From the NCBI GenBank assembly GCA_963277665.1, contig OY728130.1, positions 429,709,101 through 429,773,100 on the forward strand: a stretch of DNA of 64,000 bases. The letters run 5' to 3'. Positions within the stretch are counted from its first letter, which is position 1, and the number at the start of each line of letters is the position of its first letter. A program made the position numbers and the translations under genes. This document shows, one piece after another, positions 38,680-50,199 of the stretch. Source of the DNA: Viscum album. Lineage: Eukaryota; Streptophyta; Magnoliopsida; Santalales; Viscaceae. The notes beneath the pieces were generated by a model, which worked only from the letters and a program-made list of their open reading frames with translations, did no database searches and had not been told where the DNA came from.

Positions 38680-39420
38680 GTATAAATAAAATTAAATGAA
38701 ACTATATACCTTAGATATATTCATTGGTGTAAGTCAATCTATGAATGCCTTTTCAATTGAGGGATTAATGATGATTCCATGCATTGAGACAATATATCCA
38801 ATAAAAGAAACAATTTGATGCTAGAACTCAAAATTATTAAACATTCCATATAACTCTTTCCCTTGATGAGTCTCACAAATTTTCTATATGTGATATTGAT
38901 TATAATCATAATAATTAGAATAAAACAAGATATAATTAATTAATTCCACAGATAAATCATTATTCTATTTATTTAATACAATGGTCATTAGCTCTACAGA
39001 AAATATGGTGAATTTGTAAATCCAAGTGGAATTATATTAGACTCTTAATGTCAATACATCATTTATAATTTCTTCTTTAGAATTTATTCCTTATTTAATT
39101 AAATATGATGATACTCAAAACAAATTTCAATCCCAAAAACATAATGATGATCCTGATGTTGATCATATAAGTCCTGAATATAAGGAATATGAACTTTTTC
39201 ATTATCATAATGGAATTTATTTCACTATAATGAATTCACTGCTTCATGGGTTAATCTTTTGTCACAGAAAATACAATATTGGATCCCCATGGTGAAGCAC
39301 TAGGGATAATAAATTCATTATCGCACAACTCATCTAGTTATTTATTTACTCCACTAATTATATTGTTTCCATTCTATAGGTAGTATTTTATATTTTTATT
39401 TTATTAGGGATTAAATCAAT
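38680..39420 (-). pseudogene. Element F: gypsy reverse transcriptase relic
   Basis: On the minus strand an N-terminal RT block (LDELCDNEFIIPSASPWG, about 39270-39360) is followed by IPLGFTNSPYF at about 39010-39050. Then come FNNFEF and the downstream block IVSFIGYIVSMHGIIINPS at about 38740-38830, matching the FLGHVVS.EGI..DP block that follows the active site in gypsy RT. The YxDD segment itself is not readable. Multiple stops. RNase H (37.7-38.7 kb) cannot be read. Confidence 0.7.
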
Positions 39421-40720
39421 TGATTACTCAAATTCATGATCATGTGGATGTCTAGTTAAATTGTCATAAAATACATCAATGTATTCATGTACAAATAAAA
39501 TTCCAAAATGTAATGATTTAATTCTCTATCTATATATTTATTTTTTCATTCTTATCTAATAAATTCATTATGTATTTCTACTAGGGGTGGATCTATTAAT
39601 GAATCATATGATGATTTCTCTACTCTAAATATATAAAATATAAAAAATTTATCCTGAATCATAATTTCCTTCTCTATAAAATATATTTTTTATAATAGTT
39701 TAAATTATATTCCATAACTAGAAGAATATAAAATTAAACCATATTTTAGATAATAAATTCCCCAAATAGGTCACATTTATCTTCCATTATGGGGACTTCC
39801 TGAAATATTCTTTTTTGTAGTGAGACTTCCACAAGGAGTATTGACTGAATACTCTCATCATTAAGATTATAATAATGCCTCTAATTTACATATAAAATAT
39901 AAGAAATAAAATATTGTGATGATACAAAATCAAATAATGTTTAGATAAACATTTATTATAAGATTAATGTACATCCCACCACATCATTTCGTACATTAAA
40001 ATTAGATATAGTGATTGAATAACATTGTCCATATCCCTTAGAAATCATCTATGGAAAATTCTCTTGATTCATTGGTAATTAGTTCAATTAATTCCTAATT
40101 TCAGTATTTTTACCACTAAAAATCATTGATTTATTTCTTCCCCTTTCTTTAGTGATCCAATAGACCTTTATTTATTTACCTATATCAAAATACCATGCCA
40201 TTAAATCATTTCCTAGTACAATTCTTTATATAGTTTTTATAGGATAAAAATTGCTTTATTCTCTTATTCATTAACATGTTCCCTTTTATGGTTCTCATAG
40301 GGCCGCTTATATTAATGAATACCCATAAATATATAGAATAGAGAAAAATCCTTCTCTTTTTTTATAGTTTATAAATTATTTCAGCCAAAAATGAAAATGT
40401 TATAAGTACCATCTCCCTTCAAAGACATCGCATACATACTTTATTGAAATTGTCAAATTTGTATTCTTCATTTCATATATAATCTGTAACATACGTAACC
40501 ATTCCTAAAAATGTATCCTCAAACCATGAAACACATTATTATTCCTTTTTTATTAATAAATGTATTACTCTCTTCATTTCATTTCATTTCTCATGAGGCA
40601 AATATTTGAAAAAATAATATTTCCTCAAAATATTAACATTCCATTTTTCTCGTTCATCTTCATCCAATGTCTTGTGGATCAATAACCAAAATTGATCAGT
40701 ATAGATCTTGTGATAGTATA
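39421..40720 (-). pseudogene. Element F: protease/gag region, mostly unreadable
   Basis: By position this is protease and gag of F. At about 40560-40720 the minus strand reads HKTLDEDEREKW and then KYLPHEK in mixed frames, resembling the retrotransposon Gag core (the F-x-x-x-Y-F-P region). No zinc knuckle or protease active site was identified. Confidence 0.4.
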
Positions 40721-43490
40721 CATCCTGTATAGAATTTTCCTTCCCATTGCATACCTAGAATATAGTTATCTACATATGGGACTCAATATATTTCTCATAT
40801 AGCAGTTGGTTAGTAGGAACAAATAAATGATTTCAGATTCCTTCACATGAATCCATCCCACATAAGAGAATCATGTTGTGTAATAATAGGTTTCCCCATT
40901 TAGGAAAGGTTATTTTTCATAACATGATAATGAATTTCTAAAATATTCATGACCTTATTAGTTTCAATCCTAACTATATGGTATTTATCAGTAATGAAAT
41001 ATATACATTTTCTATGAGCATGGATACCAAAAATTATTCTAGGTTCCATTTCTAAATAATTTCATATACTAGGTTAGCTCATACAATTCTTACCTTTGAA
41101 AAATAATATTTAACAGTAATCATGGAGTATCTCATTACATAAATAAACAATTTATACATTTTTTATCCTAGAATATAAAACGTGTTTGCATTGGGGATAT
41201 GTTAATTTTTAAATTATTTATAATGGTTTATAAATAAGATGTGAATTATCTATATTGTATTAGAATAGGATATCAGACCCAGTGTATGATAAGGGTTTCT
41301 TTGACAGACATGTGAACATTGTGTCACAAACCTATTGAGATACCCTGGTACCATGATACTAAAACTAGAACTAACATATCCCCAAGTTCATTCCCAACCC
41401 CCATGGGTTCGAGAGTTTCACCTAGAATCACACAACATAAATGTGGGAATGATTTTTTGAAAAAAAGGAAGAATTTTTTTGACAGTGTGTATGCTCAACA
41501 CTCCAAAAAGAAAAATTACCAAAAAGAAAATAAGTATAAAAAACCCAAAACATTACATCATGTAAGTAATAAGGAGAAATAAAAACATCGGAATATAATA
41601 GTAAAAACCAACAGTACAAAATATCATGAATAGTTACCATGTCCATGTTTCACTTTCCCTTTGATGGACCAAGCATAATAAAATCTATGAAAACCCAAAT
41701 AAATATATTGGGTGTGAGATGTAAATCCCATTAGTTTCACATGATCTAATTTGTAATAAATTCAAAAACCTATTAACCAAAAAATGGTATTAATTTAAAT
41801 AAAACTATGTGTAGAATTATATTTTTATATTAAAAAATTTTCTTCATCTCAAAAATATTAGATATATCATGAAACTAATTTTAAAAAAGATTAAATGAAA
41901 ATTTTATATAGAACCATTATTATAAATAATTTTTCATGAAAAAAAGTGTTCAAAAATTCAATTACATGTATATTAAGTCAAACTACTTATAGAAAATAAA
42001 TAATCATGTAAAAACCCACTGTGGTAAGTAATTTTATTATATACAAGGATCCTCACACATCCCATAGTCATTACAGATCTCTTTAGGCATGCAAAAAAAA
42101 CACCACAATAGGAGAACTCATTATAAAAATTCTACACCGCAATATGGGATCCCATTAAGGGAATTCATTTTGAAGTTATTTTATTAACACTTATAATCAT
42201 CAATACATTTATAGGGAATCATCTTCCTAGTGTCCTTCTATTACTTACCGCTATCTACCCATGTTGATACGTGCTTCTACAATCAATAAACCATCTAATC
42301 AATCGTTTAAGACCTTTCAAAAAGAAATTCCAAATTATAATTTTAAACATTTCATTACATTTTCAAAACAAAACCCTTAGTTTTCCTCATTTCATTCCAT
42401 TTCAAACATATATTCATTTTATGAAATTCTCTCATAATGAACATGAAATCATTTAATCACAAAAATTTCCAAATCAAGCAATAAATTTTCATAAATCCAC
42501 ACAACAATGTAAATTCCAAACAAATTGGTTGTTTATATCAATTTTCATACACATTTTGAATAAATGATAAATAAATCACAACTCAATGTTTTAAAATCAA
42601 CTAAAAAATATTTTTACTTTAATCATTCAATTGATATTTTCAATTTTCAGGAAAAATATCATGAAATTCATTACCATTGAATCAAGGAATCAAAATGCAC
42701 AACACCTTTAATGGCTAATTCTAATGAAGATTAAATGTGAAGGATAGCTAGAAACCAAAACTTAAAATAGGATTCAAATAAAATGATTTATATCCATAAA
42801 ATACATGATGATACATCAATATTTATATTTTATGTAATGATATATTATGGGATATTAAATGAGTTAATATATACCTACTTGAGATGGAATAGGTATTTTT
42901 TACGAACTTTGATTCACAAAAGGGGTTTGAAGTATCCCAAATCAACTCGAGAGATCATTCAAGCCCCAAGGATTTGATGATGGTTTGAAATAAGGTGATT
43001 AGGGGTCAAATTGAGGGTTACTAGGAGTTTATATCAACTTCCAGAGGAATAAAGACCAGTGTGTATGTTTTTAGAGGAAGGGGACCATGATTAGAAACCC
43101 ATGTTCTTGGAAAATGTGACCCTAATTTTGGGGATCATGGTTTATCATAGGTGGGTGTATGGTCTTTCATCCTGTGTGAAAATCATTCAAACAATCACTA
43201 TTTCATGTTTCAGGATTTTTATTTTCTGGTTGCATGGTTTGGACAAACCATGTGCCCCTACAAAGCACCAGCAAATGGAGCATGATTTTGTGGACCGAAA
43301 CTCAATTTTTTTTCTAACCATACACCAACAGTGAACAACCCAATATGCTTCACAAATTATCCAAATTTCACCCAAAATAACCTAATACAATCCAAAACCG
43401 ATGAAATATCTAAATAAGGGTTGAAGAGATATTAATGAAAAGTCACATGATGTTTCAACCTCCAAAGAATAAAAATATTTTTTACCTTGA
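40721..43490 (-). other. Junction zone between gypsy relics F and G (LTR debris)
   Basis: This interval should contain the 5' end of F and the 3' LTR of G. A possible LTR edge for G is TGTAAAAACCC at 42007, and a weak primer-site-like string (accatgatacta) is at 41350-41361. Neither can be confirmed by a second copy. Open frames at 41319-41582 and 42271-42456 match no known family. Confidence 0.35.
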
Positions 43491-43499
43491 ATTCATGTA

Positions 43500-44659
43500 A
43501 AAAAGATTCCAAATATATGAGGCTAGTTCTCCTTGAATAATGCATCATGATCAAAAGTTGCATGTGAATAAAAATCATGCTTCCATTTCAAATGGAACAA
43601 AGTTATCTTCACACAAAAAAGTACATTTGTCTCAAAATAATATATCATTACTAAATACATAGTCAGAGGTAAATCATTATCAAAATCAAGACTAATCGAT
43701 ATCAAAACATATTAATAATCAAAGAGATATTTATTAAGCTTTGATACATGCAAAAAATTATATATCAATGTAAAATATGGTGGAATTGATAAATAGTTAG
43801 CCCATTCCCCCCCCCCCTTCTCAACAACCATAATAGAACCAAAAAATGTGGATAATGTTTCTATTTCCCCAAAGAAATTGATGACCCAACCGAGGTGAAA
43901 CTCTCAAGAACACCTGGTCTCCAATTGAGAAATCCAGTGGTATGTGAATATGATCATCATATAATTCATACTAGATTTATGCTATAAAAATAATCAGAGG
44001 AAGCAACAGAATTGTTTTTAGTTTCTATTAGAAAAAACAAAATCCAATCATGGAAGTATCAACAAGATTTAACTAACCAAAAATTGATTTATACAACCTT
44101 CTATAAAAGTCCTCAAAATGAGCAATTTTAATTTGGGACTGGTAACTATTATTAGAAGAGATCAAAACTAGTCCTAAATGTTCATCCCAATTCCTATTAA
44201 TATCAATATTTCAGACACTAAGTATTTACTAAATAATATGTATAAATCTATCTTTTTATATGTCCTTCTATATATGGTATGTTATTATCAAATGAAATTA
44301 TGATCTCATCACCATATAATTTATTACCAACTAAGAGAGGTAAAATGAGGATCTTTATCGGAAAAAATAGCAGATGGAAATCCTTGGAAATGGAAAATTT
44401 CATTCACATAGTGATTTCCCAACACATCAACATTTGTTGTGTTGTGAATGGGTAGAAAGTGATATGATTTGGTTATCCAGTCAATGACAACCCATAATAC
44501 ATTTTACATTATTGGGATATGTGGAAAACCAAAAACAATTTCCATCAAAATTTCATCCCACTTCTAAGTTGGATCATGAAGGGTATGAAGTAAACCTGAT
44601 GGTCTCAGGTGATTATCCTTTGCCTTTTTTCAAGTATAAAATCTAGAGACAAAATCAGG
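43500..44659 (-). pseudogene. Element G: gypsy integrase and chromodomain relic
   Basis: Minus-strand blocks in order from right to left begin with FVSRFYT (zinc-domain end, about 44640) and KWDEILMEIVFGFP (first catalytic block, about 44560). They continue with VVIDWITKSYHFLPI (about 44480), IFHFQGFPSAIFSDKDPHFTS (second Asp kept, about 44350-44410) and a chromodomain-type tail with VLFCVKITLFHLKWKH and ALFKEN (43523-43630). Stops are scattered. The coding match continues right up to 44659 and then stops abruptly at LTR H, which marks the insertion point of H. Confidence 0.75.
43807..43817 (+). repeat. C11 homopolymer
   Basis: Eleven C in a row inside relic G, between the integrase core and the chromodomain tail. 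An isolated homopolymer of this length is odd in such AT-rich sequence and may vary in length. Confidence 0.7.
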
Positions 44660-45683
44660 TGTGATGACTCGGACCCTCAAGGTCCATTCCTTTTCCAAAT
44701 TCCAGATCCAAGGGGTGACGTCTTGGTGGTAGGACGTCATTTCGGAAGGCGACCAATCGGGGCGACTGATCGGCGTGACCGATGAGCGCGACCGATTGGT
44801 GTCACCCACCCATGTTGGGTTTCTCTTCTACAGTTTTTCCCGTAATGCCTATTTTGGGCTTTTCAACTTTTTCCAAGTGGTTTAAAGCCATTTGAAATCT
44901 TATAATTATTACCCAATAAATACCGAGGGACCAACTCAATGGAGAATTAAATAACAATTAATTTCGTCGTGTGTAACTACCCAATCGCATGGGGAACCAC
45001 GATCCAAATTTAAAGGCATTAAAATACCCATATCTCGTAACAACGGGATCCTATCTATAGATCGCACATGAATTTATTCTTACTTTTTCTTCTTGGCTGG
45101 CTTCCTTTCTTCTTAGTACGTCTGGAGTTCCCGACATCCCTCCCCTGCAAGTCGTGCTTTTCCATGACTCTTGGCGCATGGAGAAGAACATAGATCTTTG
45201 ATCAATCAGGTAGGGTTTTCCTTGTCCTCTAATTTTTGTGTATCATGAAGGGTGGGTACACTTTGTCTCTATGGGAATTGACAAATCCAAACTTAATAAA
45301 GATAATGAACGAATGTTTAATGAATGAAGGGGGTGTGTGATCGATGCTATGTTGTACTCTTTTTAATTGCTATATGTTGTGAAATTTATGAATTTATGCC
45401 TACTGAAAATCATGGTTGTTGGTGGTCTTTCTCTATGCACTAATAAACTCTTGTCTCTTACGATGATTAAGTGGCTGCAACATGGAAATTTGTTAATCAC
45501 GTATACATAGTTGGTTTAAATGGATGTTCAGTAAAACAAGAATCTCTATGTGACCACCCCGGTTAACAACAGAAAGAAGAACCTAATGAATGATGTGCTT
45601 GAACCTGGAATTTTTCCACTCTATTTGGTGGTCGGTGTGTTGTTTTTCCAGGTGTTTATGGGAAGATGTGAATGGGGATGAGA
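44660..45683 (+). repeat. Element H: start of an LTR, cut by element B
   Basis: The sequence changes sharply from decayed coding (G) to GC-richer DNA at TGTGATGACTCGGACCC, a typical LTR opening. It continues about 1 kb to the edge of element B with no coding signal. Bases tcagg (44655-44659) would be its left target duplication. The orientation is a guess because a TG start is seen at either LTR strand end. Its remaining part should lie beyond the nested B/C/D stack, outside the window. Confidence 0.5.
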
Positions 45684-46767
45684 TGTCATGACCCGTCCCA
45701 GTGGGGTCTGAGCCGCAACTCCCCAAGCCCGCCTCTAATAGGATAGGGGCTGATGACTAGCACCGAGTAGGCATGATACTAACATGGGAGGCATTTCCTA
45801 TAAACCTATACACACGTACACACATCTCCAAGCCCACAATGTTGAAAAGTAAAACTATTAAAAAGAAAAGATGCATTCATACACTAAAACCCAACCAATA
45901 GTGTACGATAGGGAAGTAAAGTATAGTAAAGTAAAACCATGTGCCCAATGTACAAGCCCACCAAAATAAAGTCTGCAACAATTTCCAACTATAGAGAAAG
46001 GTACTGGGAATGCAACCTGTCGCCGAAGTAACACACCTCGGCCTGTCTGATCTCACTGGGCACCGTTCAGTCCTGGTCCACCTAGAATCCTGTCAAAGAC
46101 TCACTCGTCTGCACAAGTCACGACACGTGCGGGCAAAACCCATGAAGGGGTGAGTATAACAATACCCAGTAGGACACCCTGAAAACCACAAAGGAAATAC
46201 AAACAAGGATAATACCACAAAGAAAGGTACAGTCATCTCTACACAGTATATGTCTACGGAACATATAACAAGAATATCCAGATATACTCATGCACAAACG
46301 ACCTTCGCGATACCACCACTAGGATACATCTTGATGATTTTACTAATCATACCCTTGGGAGAACAAACTCCTAGGTCTGAAGAGAGAGACACGAAGTACT
46401 CATTCCGGGAGAACACACTCCACAAGTACCTTGGGAACAATATACTCAGATGAGGATCACTGCCAATTCATGGGGTGATTCTGACAACTCGGTCTGAGCT
46501 AATCTGCTAAGCAGAGGATCGGCGCCCGGGTAAAGTTGGTCACATCGATACCAAGAACTCTTCCTAGGGTTCCAGGAATGAATAGAGGATCCGGCTCTAA
46601 GTCTCATAGAGGGGATTCCAATAACTCTGTTTAGGGAGTCTACTAAAGGGATCATACTCCTGTATAAAGGAATTGATACCAGAACCTTGAGGGAATTACC
46701 AAGGGTACAAACCCTAAGAACTAGTCCAAGTCACAGAAGAAAAGTGGCTCAAGCCATGAAAAAAGTT

Positions 46768-47160
46768 TACACGGCATGTAGTATGGTTACACGCCGTGTT
46801 CCTTGACCCTAGGTACTGCCTGTGTAAACGGCCCGTGTCCTTCGTTCAAGCCGTGCAAAACCAAACTACACGGTGTGTAGTAAAGTACACGCCATGTTCC
46901 TTGACACAGGGTACTGCCCGTGTAAATAGCCTGTGTCTTTCGTTCAAGGCATGCAAAACCAAACTACATGGTGTGTATTAAAGTTCACGCCGTGTTCCTT
47001 GACATTGGGTACTGCCCGTGTAGACGGCCCATGTCCTTCGACTTTTTAGATAGAAAATGAACTACACAGCGTGTATAAGAAATTCACATGTCGTGTTCGA
47101 GAACCTGGAATCACTCCGTGTACGCTGTCCATGTGCCCGTACACAGCCTCTGCCCATGTC
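46768..47160 (-). repeat. 98-99 bp tandem repeat, about four copies, in LTR B
   Basis: The phrase tacacgg.gtgta and what follows recur at 46768, 46867, 46965 and 47063. Each unit contains acgcCgtgttcCttgac, gggtactgcccgtgta and cggcccgtgtccttcg. The first three copies are very alike and the fourth has diverged. The sequence to the right (to about 47340) stays rich in scattered CCGTGTA words. Long open frames across this zone are by-products of the repeat. Confidence 0.9.
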
Positions 47161-47950
47161 CGTGTCACCTGCCCGTGTACCAGTACATGGGGTATCCCGT
47201 GTATCTGGCCGGGTCTGGCTGGGGAGGGATATACACGGTGTGTCCATGTCCGTGTACCTTTCCAGTGTTCGTGTACTCTCAGAGTACACGCCAGGTCATT
47301 CGCCGACAAACACATGCCATGTATCTCATTATACATGGCATTTAGTCAGGAATTTTCCAGAAACGCCACCTTCCAATACGCACCTCGGCTGATCCTCAAG
47401 ACTTCGATTCAGCCGTCCGTTTTCTGCGAAACTCACGATGCTGGATCACCTCGTCATCATGATGCGGAAACCATGGATTTCGGGCCTTCAATCGGCTCCA
47501 AAATACGATTCTGGTCACCCGTGTGGAAATCGTTCTAAGAACAATTTCTTCCAATCCGCTTCAATCCATCTGTCTCCACTGCAGCCGCACCTCTGTAGGG
47601 TCTTGCTGGGGCTAGATCTTCAATTTAGGACTGTTGAATCACACAATAGGTGCGCAACAATCCATTGTTCCTCATCCAGCAAAGAACATGAAGAACACTC
47701 ACGAAGAACGTGATAAAATTGGGGAATAGACACACACAAATCGAGAGGGATGAACCATGATCGATGTTCGTGTCAATCTTGGTTAATCACTGTTAGAAGG
47801 ATGAACAAAACCAAACAATAACAAGAATAAAATCCCAAAAATCCCCGCAAAAGCCCATCCTTCAAGAAAGATCGATCCGCGGGCTAATCTATTCATGGAT
47901 TAGTCTGTGTTCATCATAGAAATCAAAACAGGGAAGAATAAATTCACAAC

Positions 47951-47970
47951 GACATCCTACCTGGATCCGC
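47951..47970 (-). promoter_or_regulatory. Possible splice donor in LTR B
   Basis: The minus strand reads GCGGATCCAG|GTAGGATGTC. The CAG|GTAGG context is a good plant 5' splice site. It lies 169 bp downstream of the TATA-like site, close to the spacing in C and D. Confidence 0.4.
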
Positions 47971-48129
47971 GACATTCATTGGCGATGGTTCGGTCACCGC
48001 GTCGTCGTCGCCGGTGAAAATCATCAAGAATGTCGCCGCCGTGTTGGGGGTTCCCTCTAGAGCTTTCCTAGAGCCTCTAGGGGAAAATCAGGGTTATGGG
48101 GATTGTAACCCTAATACCCTGCGTAATTT

Positions 48130-48138
48130 CTATTTAAA
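48130..48138 (-). promoter_or_regulatory. TATA-like box in LTR B
   Basis: The minus strand reads CTTTTAAATAGAAATT, about 370 bp into the LTR. It is a plausible core promoter for the element, followed by the leader that ends at the candidate donor. Confidence 0.45.
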
Positions 48139-48503
48139 AGATAAGATATATTTGACGTAACAGGGTTTAAATAAAATATTATAATAAAATATTTTATTAC
48201 TGTTGCATCCAAAAACTAGATTTCACCACCGACCTGCGCCGGCCGATGTTAGGCCTCTCCTTAGGTAAAATCGCTGTTCTGAATGCAAAGGTGCCCTCAG
48301 ATTTATGATCCGAGCACCCGTTTAGGAGTTATTCCACTTTTTCAAGAAAACCACACTCGGGCGTAATTTAATTAATATATTAAATTCAATCATTTTTTCC
48401 AGGCTCACCGGGCCCCGGAACTGCACGCCGTCTCAGAGCCTGGTCTTGAAATAATTCACATATAATATTAAAATAATACATGGAAAAAATCTGGGACATT
48501 ACA

Positions 48504-48516
48504 TCACACCCACCTT
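48504..48516 (-). other. Element B polypurine tract
   Basis: The minus strand reads AAGGTGGGTGTGA directly upstream of the LTR start, the site where plus-strand DNA synthesis begins. Confidence 0.8.
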
Positions 48517-48551
48517 AGGGATTTTACATTCCTAAAAAGCCAAATCAAAGG

Positions 48552-50168
48552 CTACTCAAAAAGATTTGGGTACTGCACACGAATCTGAGCCTCCCGCTCC
48601 CACATACTCTCTTGGAGATTCTCATGCTGCCACCGGACACGCACCAAGGGAATAGCTCGCCCACGAAGGATCTTCTCCTGCCGATCCTCAATCTCCACTG
48701 GGTACTCAGCAAAGGTCGGTCCATCATCGATGTCCAGCTCTCCCTAGTCGATGGCGTGCGATGGATCATGCACGTACCTCCGTAGCTGTGACACATGGAA
48801 GACGTTGTGTACCCGGTCCATCTTAGGAGGTAGAGCCAAGCGATAAGCCACCTCGCCAACTCTACTCAGAATCTGAAAAGGGCCAACGAATCTTGGAGAT
48901 AGATTTCTGTCGCGGGCAAATCTACACAATCCTCGTCGAGGTGAGACCCGAACGAACACATGGTCTCCCTCCTCGAACTCGAAAGGCCTCCACATCCGGC
49001 CGGCATAAGACTTTTCTAATTCTGTGCAGTCTTCATCCGCTCCTGGATGACCTGCTCCTTCTCTGTAGTAGCTCTCACCATTTCTAGGCCCATGAGTGTT
49101 GACTCTCCCGGGTCAGTCCAGCAAAGTGGCGACCTGCATGGTCGCTCGTATAGAGCCTCTAATGGTGCCATACCAATAGTGGAATGATAACTGTTGTTAT
49201 AATCAAATTCCACCAGTGGTAGGTGATCCTTCCAGCTATGACCGAAGTCATGTATGCAAGCTCGTAGCATATCCTCCAGGACCTGGATGGTCCACTCTGT
49301 CTGACCATCAGTCTGGGGATGAAACACTGTGCTCAAGCGTAACTGAGTCCCAAAAGCTTCCTACAATCCCTTCCACAACTGGGATGTGAAATGATCATCA
49401 TGATCTGAGACGATCGTGGATGGTACTCCATGAAGTCGAACTATCTCCTAGACGTAGAAGCGTCTCAATCTCTTTACTAAACTCTGCTCCCATATGGCTA
49501 GGTAGTGGGCCGACATGGTGAGTCAATCAATGATCACCCATATGGCATCGTGTCCCCTGGACGTGCATGGTACACCCGTCACGAAGTCCATGGATATCTC
49601 GTCCCACTTCCACTCTGGAACTTCAAGGGGCTGAGTCAAACATGTTGTAACCTAGTGCTCAGCCTTTACTTGCTGACAAGTAAGGCACCGAGAAACAAAC
49701 TCTTCCACACTCTTCTTCATTCTTGGCCACCAGAACTGACGTCGGAGGTCCGGGTACATCTTTTCCTCACTTGGATGCACCGCCAAAGGGTATGTATGAA
49801 ACTCCCTTAGAACCTCCTCCAGTAACGTCACTGGTACTACCGTGCGCCCCCTGAAAAGGACAACGTTCTCCCCACCTTCGAATATCCATCAGTAGCATCA
49901 CCTGTGGATATCTGATCATGTAGAGTCTCACAGCTAGGATCCTCGTGTTGTGTTTCTCTGACTCGTTGTAAGAGTGGATGGGTAACAACCATCGACTAAA
50001 GGTAAGCTCCCTCATCTCTATCCATAAAGGACAACTGAAAAGAGGCCAACTTCCTTGTTGCCTCATCCAGCAACTGTGATCTTGATTTCCTACTGAGAGC
50101 ATCTTCCACCACGTTCCCCTTCCCAAGAGTATAGATGATCTCAAAGTCGTAATCCTGGAAGAACTCAA
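48552..50168 (-). pseudogene. Element B: RNase H end, integrase and chromodomain tail
   Basis: Minus-strand blocks are FEIIYTLGKGNVVEDALSRK (about 50.1 kb), CLTCQQVKAEH (integrase zinc domain, about 49.67 kb), [14 protein letters not shown] (first Asp), STIVSDHDDHF (second Asp, about 49.4 kb) and FHPQTDGQTEWTIQ (catalytic Glu, about 49.31 kb). SPLCWTDPGES, FEEGDHVFVRVSPRRG and HNVFHVSQLRRYVHDPSH follow, with a tail ending VQYPNLFE and a stop at 48552-48554. In-frame stops and at least two frame changes break it. All catalytic residues are still visible, so the loss is more recent than in E, F or G. The domain set is that of plant chromoviruses. Confidence 0.9.
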
Positions 50169-50199
50169 GTCATCGACTCTATCTCAAATTCAGATCCTT

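Larger units (their letters stand above)
45684..48503 (-). repeat. Element B 3' LTR (2.8 kb)
   Basis: On the minus strand it opens TGTAATGTCCCAG at 48503 next to a polypurine tract and closes CGGGTCATGACA at 45684. The ends are imperfect inverted repeats. The LTR holds a TATA-like site (48130-48138), a possible splice donor (47960/47961) and a four-copy 98-bp tandem repeat. The left flank tgaga (45679-45683) is the candidate target duplication. The end region resembles the LTR ends of A and E. Confidence 0.88.

Noticed and set aside
41319..41646. 87- and 72-residue opposing open frames
   Set aside because: Lys/Asn-rich products of AT-rich DNA between gypsy relics. No domain.
47057..47538. 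155-residue and overlapping open frames in LTR B
   Set aside because: They run through the CCGTGTA-rich repeat zone on both strands at once. A low-stop artefact inside an LTR.
49767..50168. 133-residue minus-strand frame
   Set aside because: It is out of phase with the real RNase H/integrase reading of element B in the same place.
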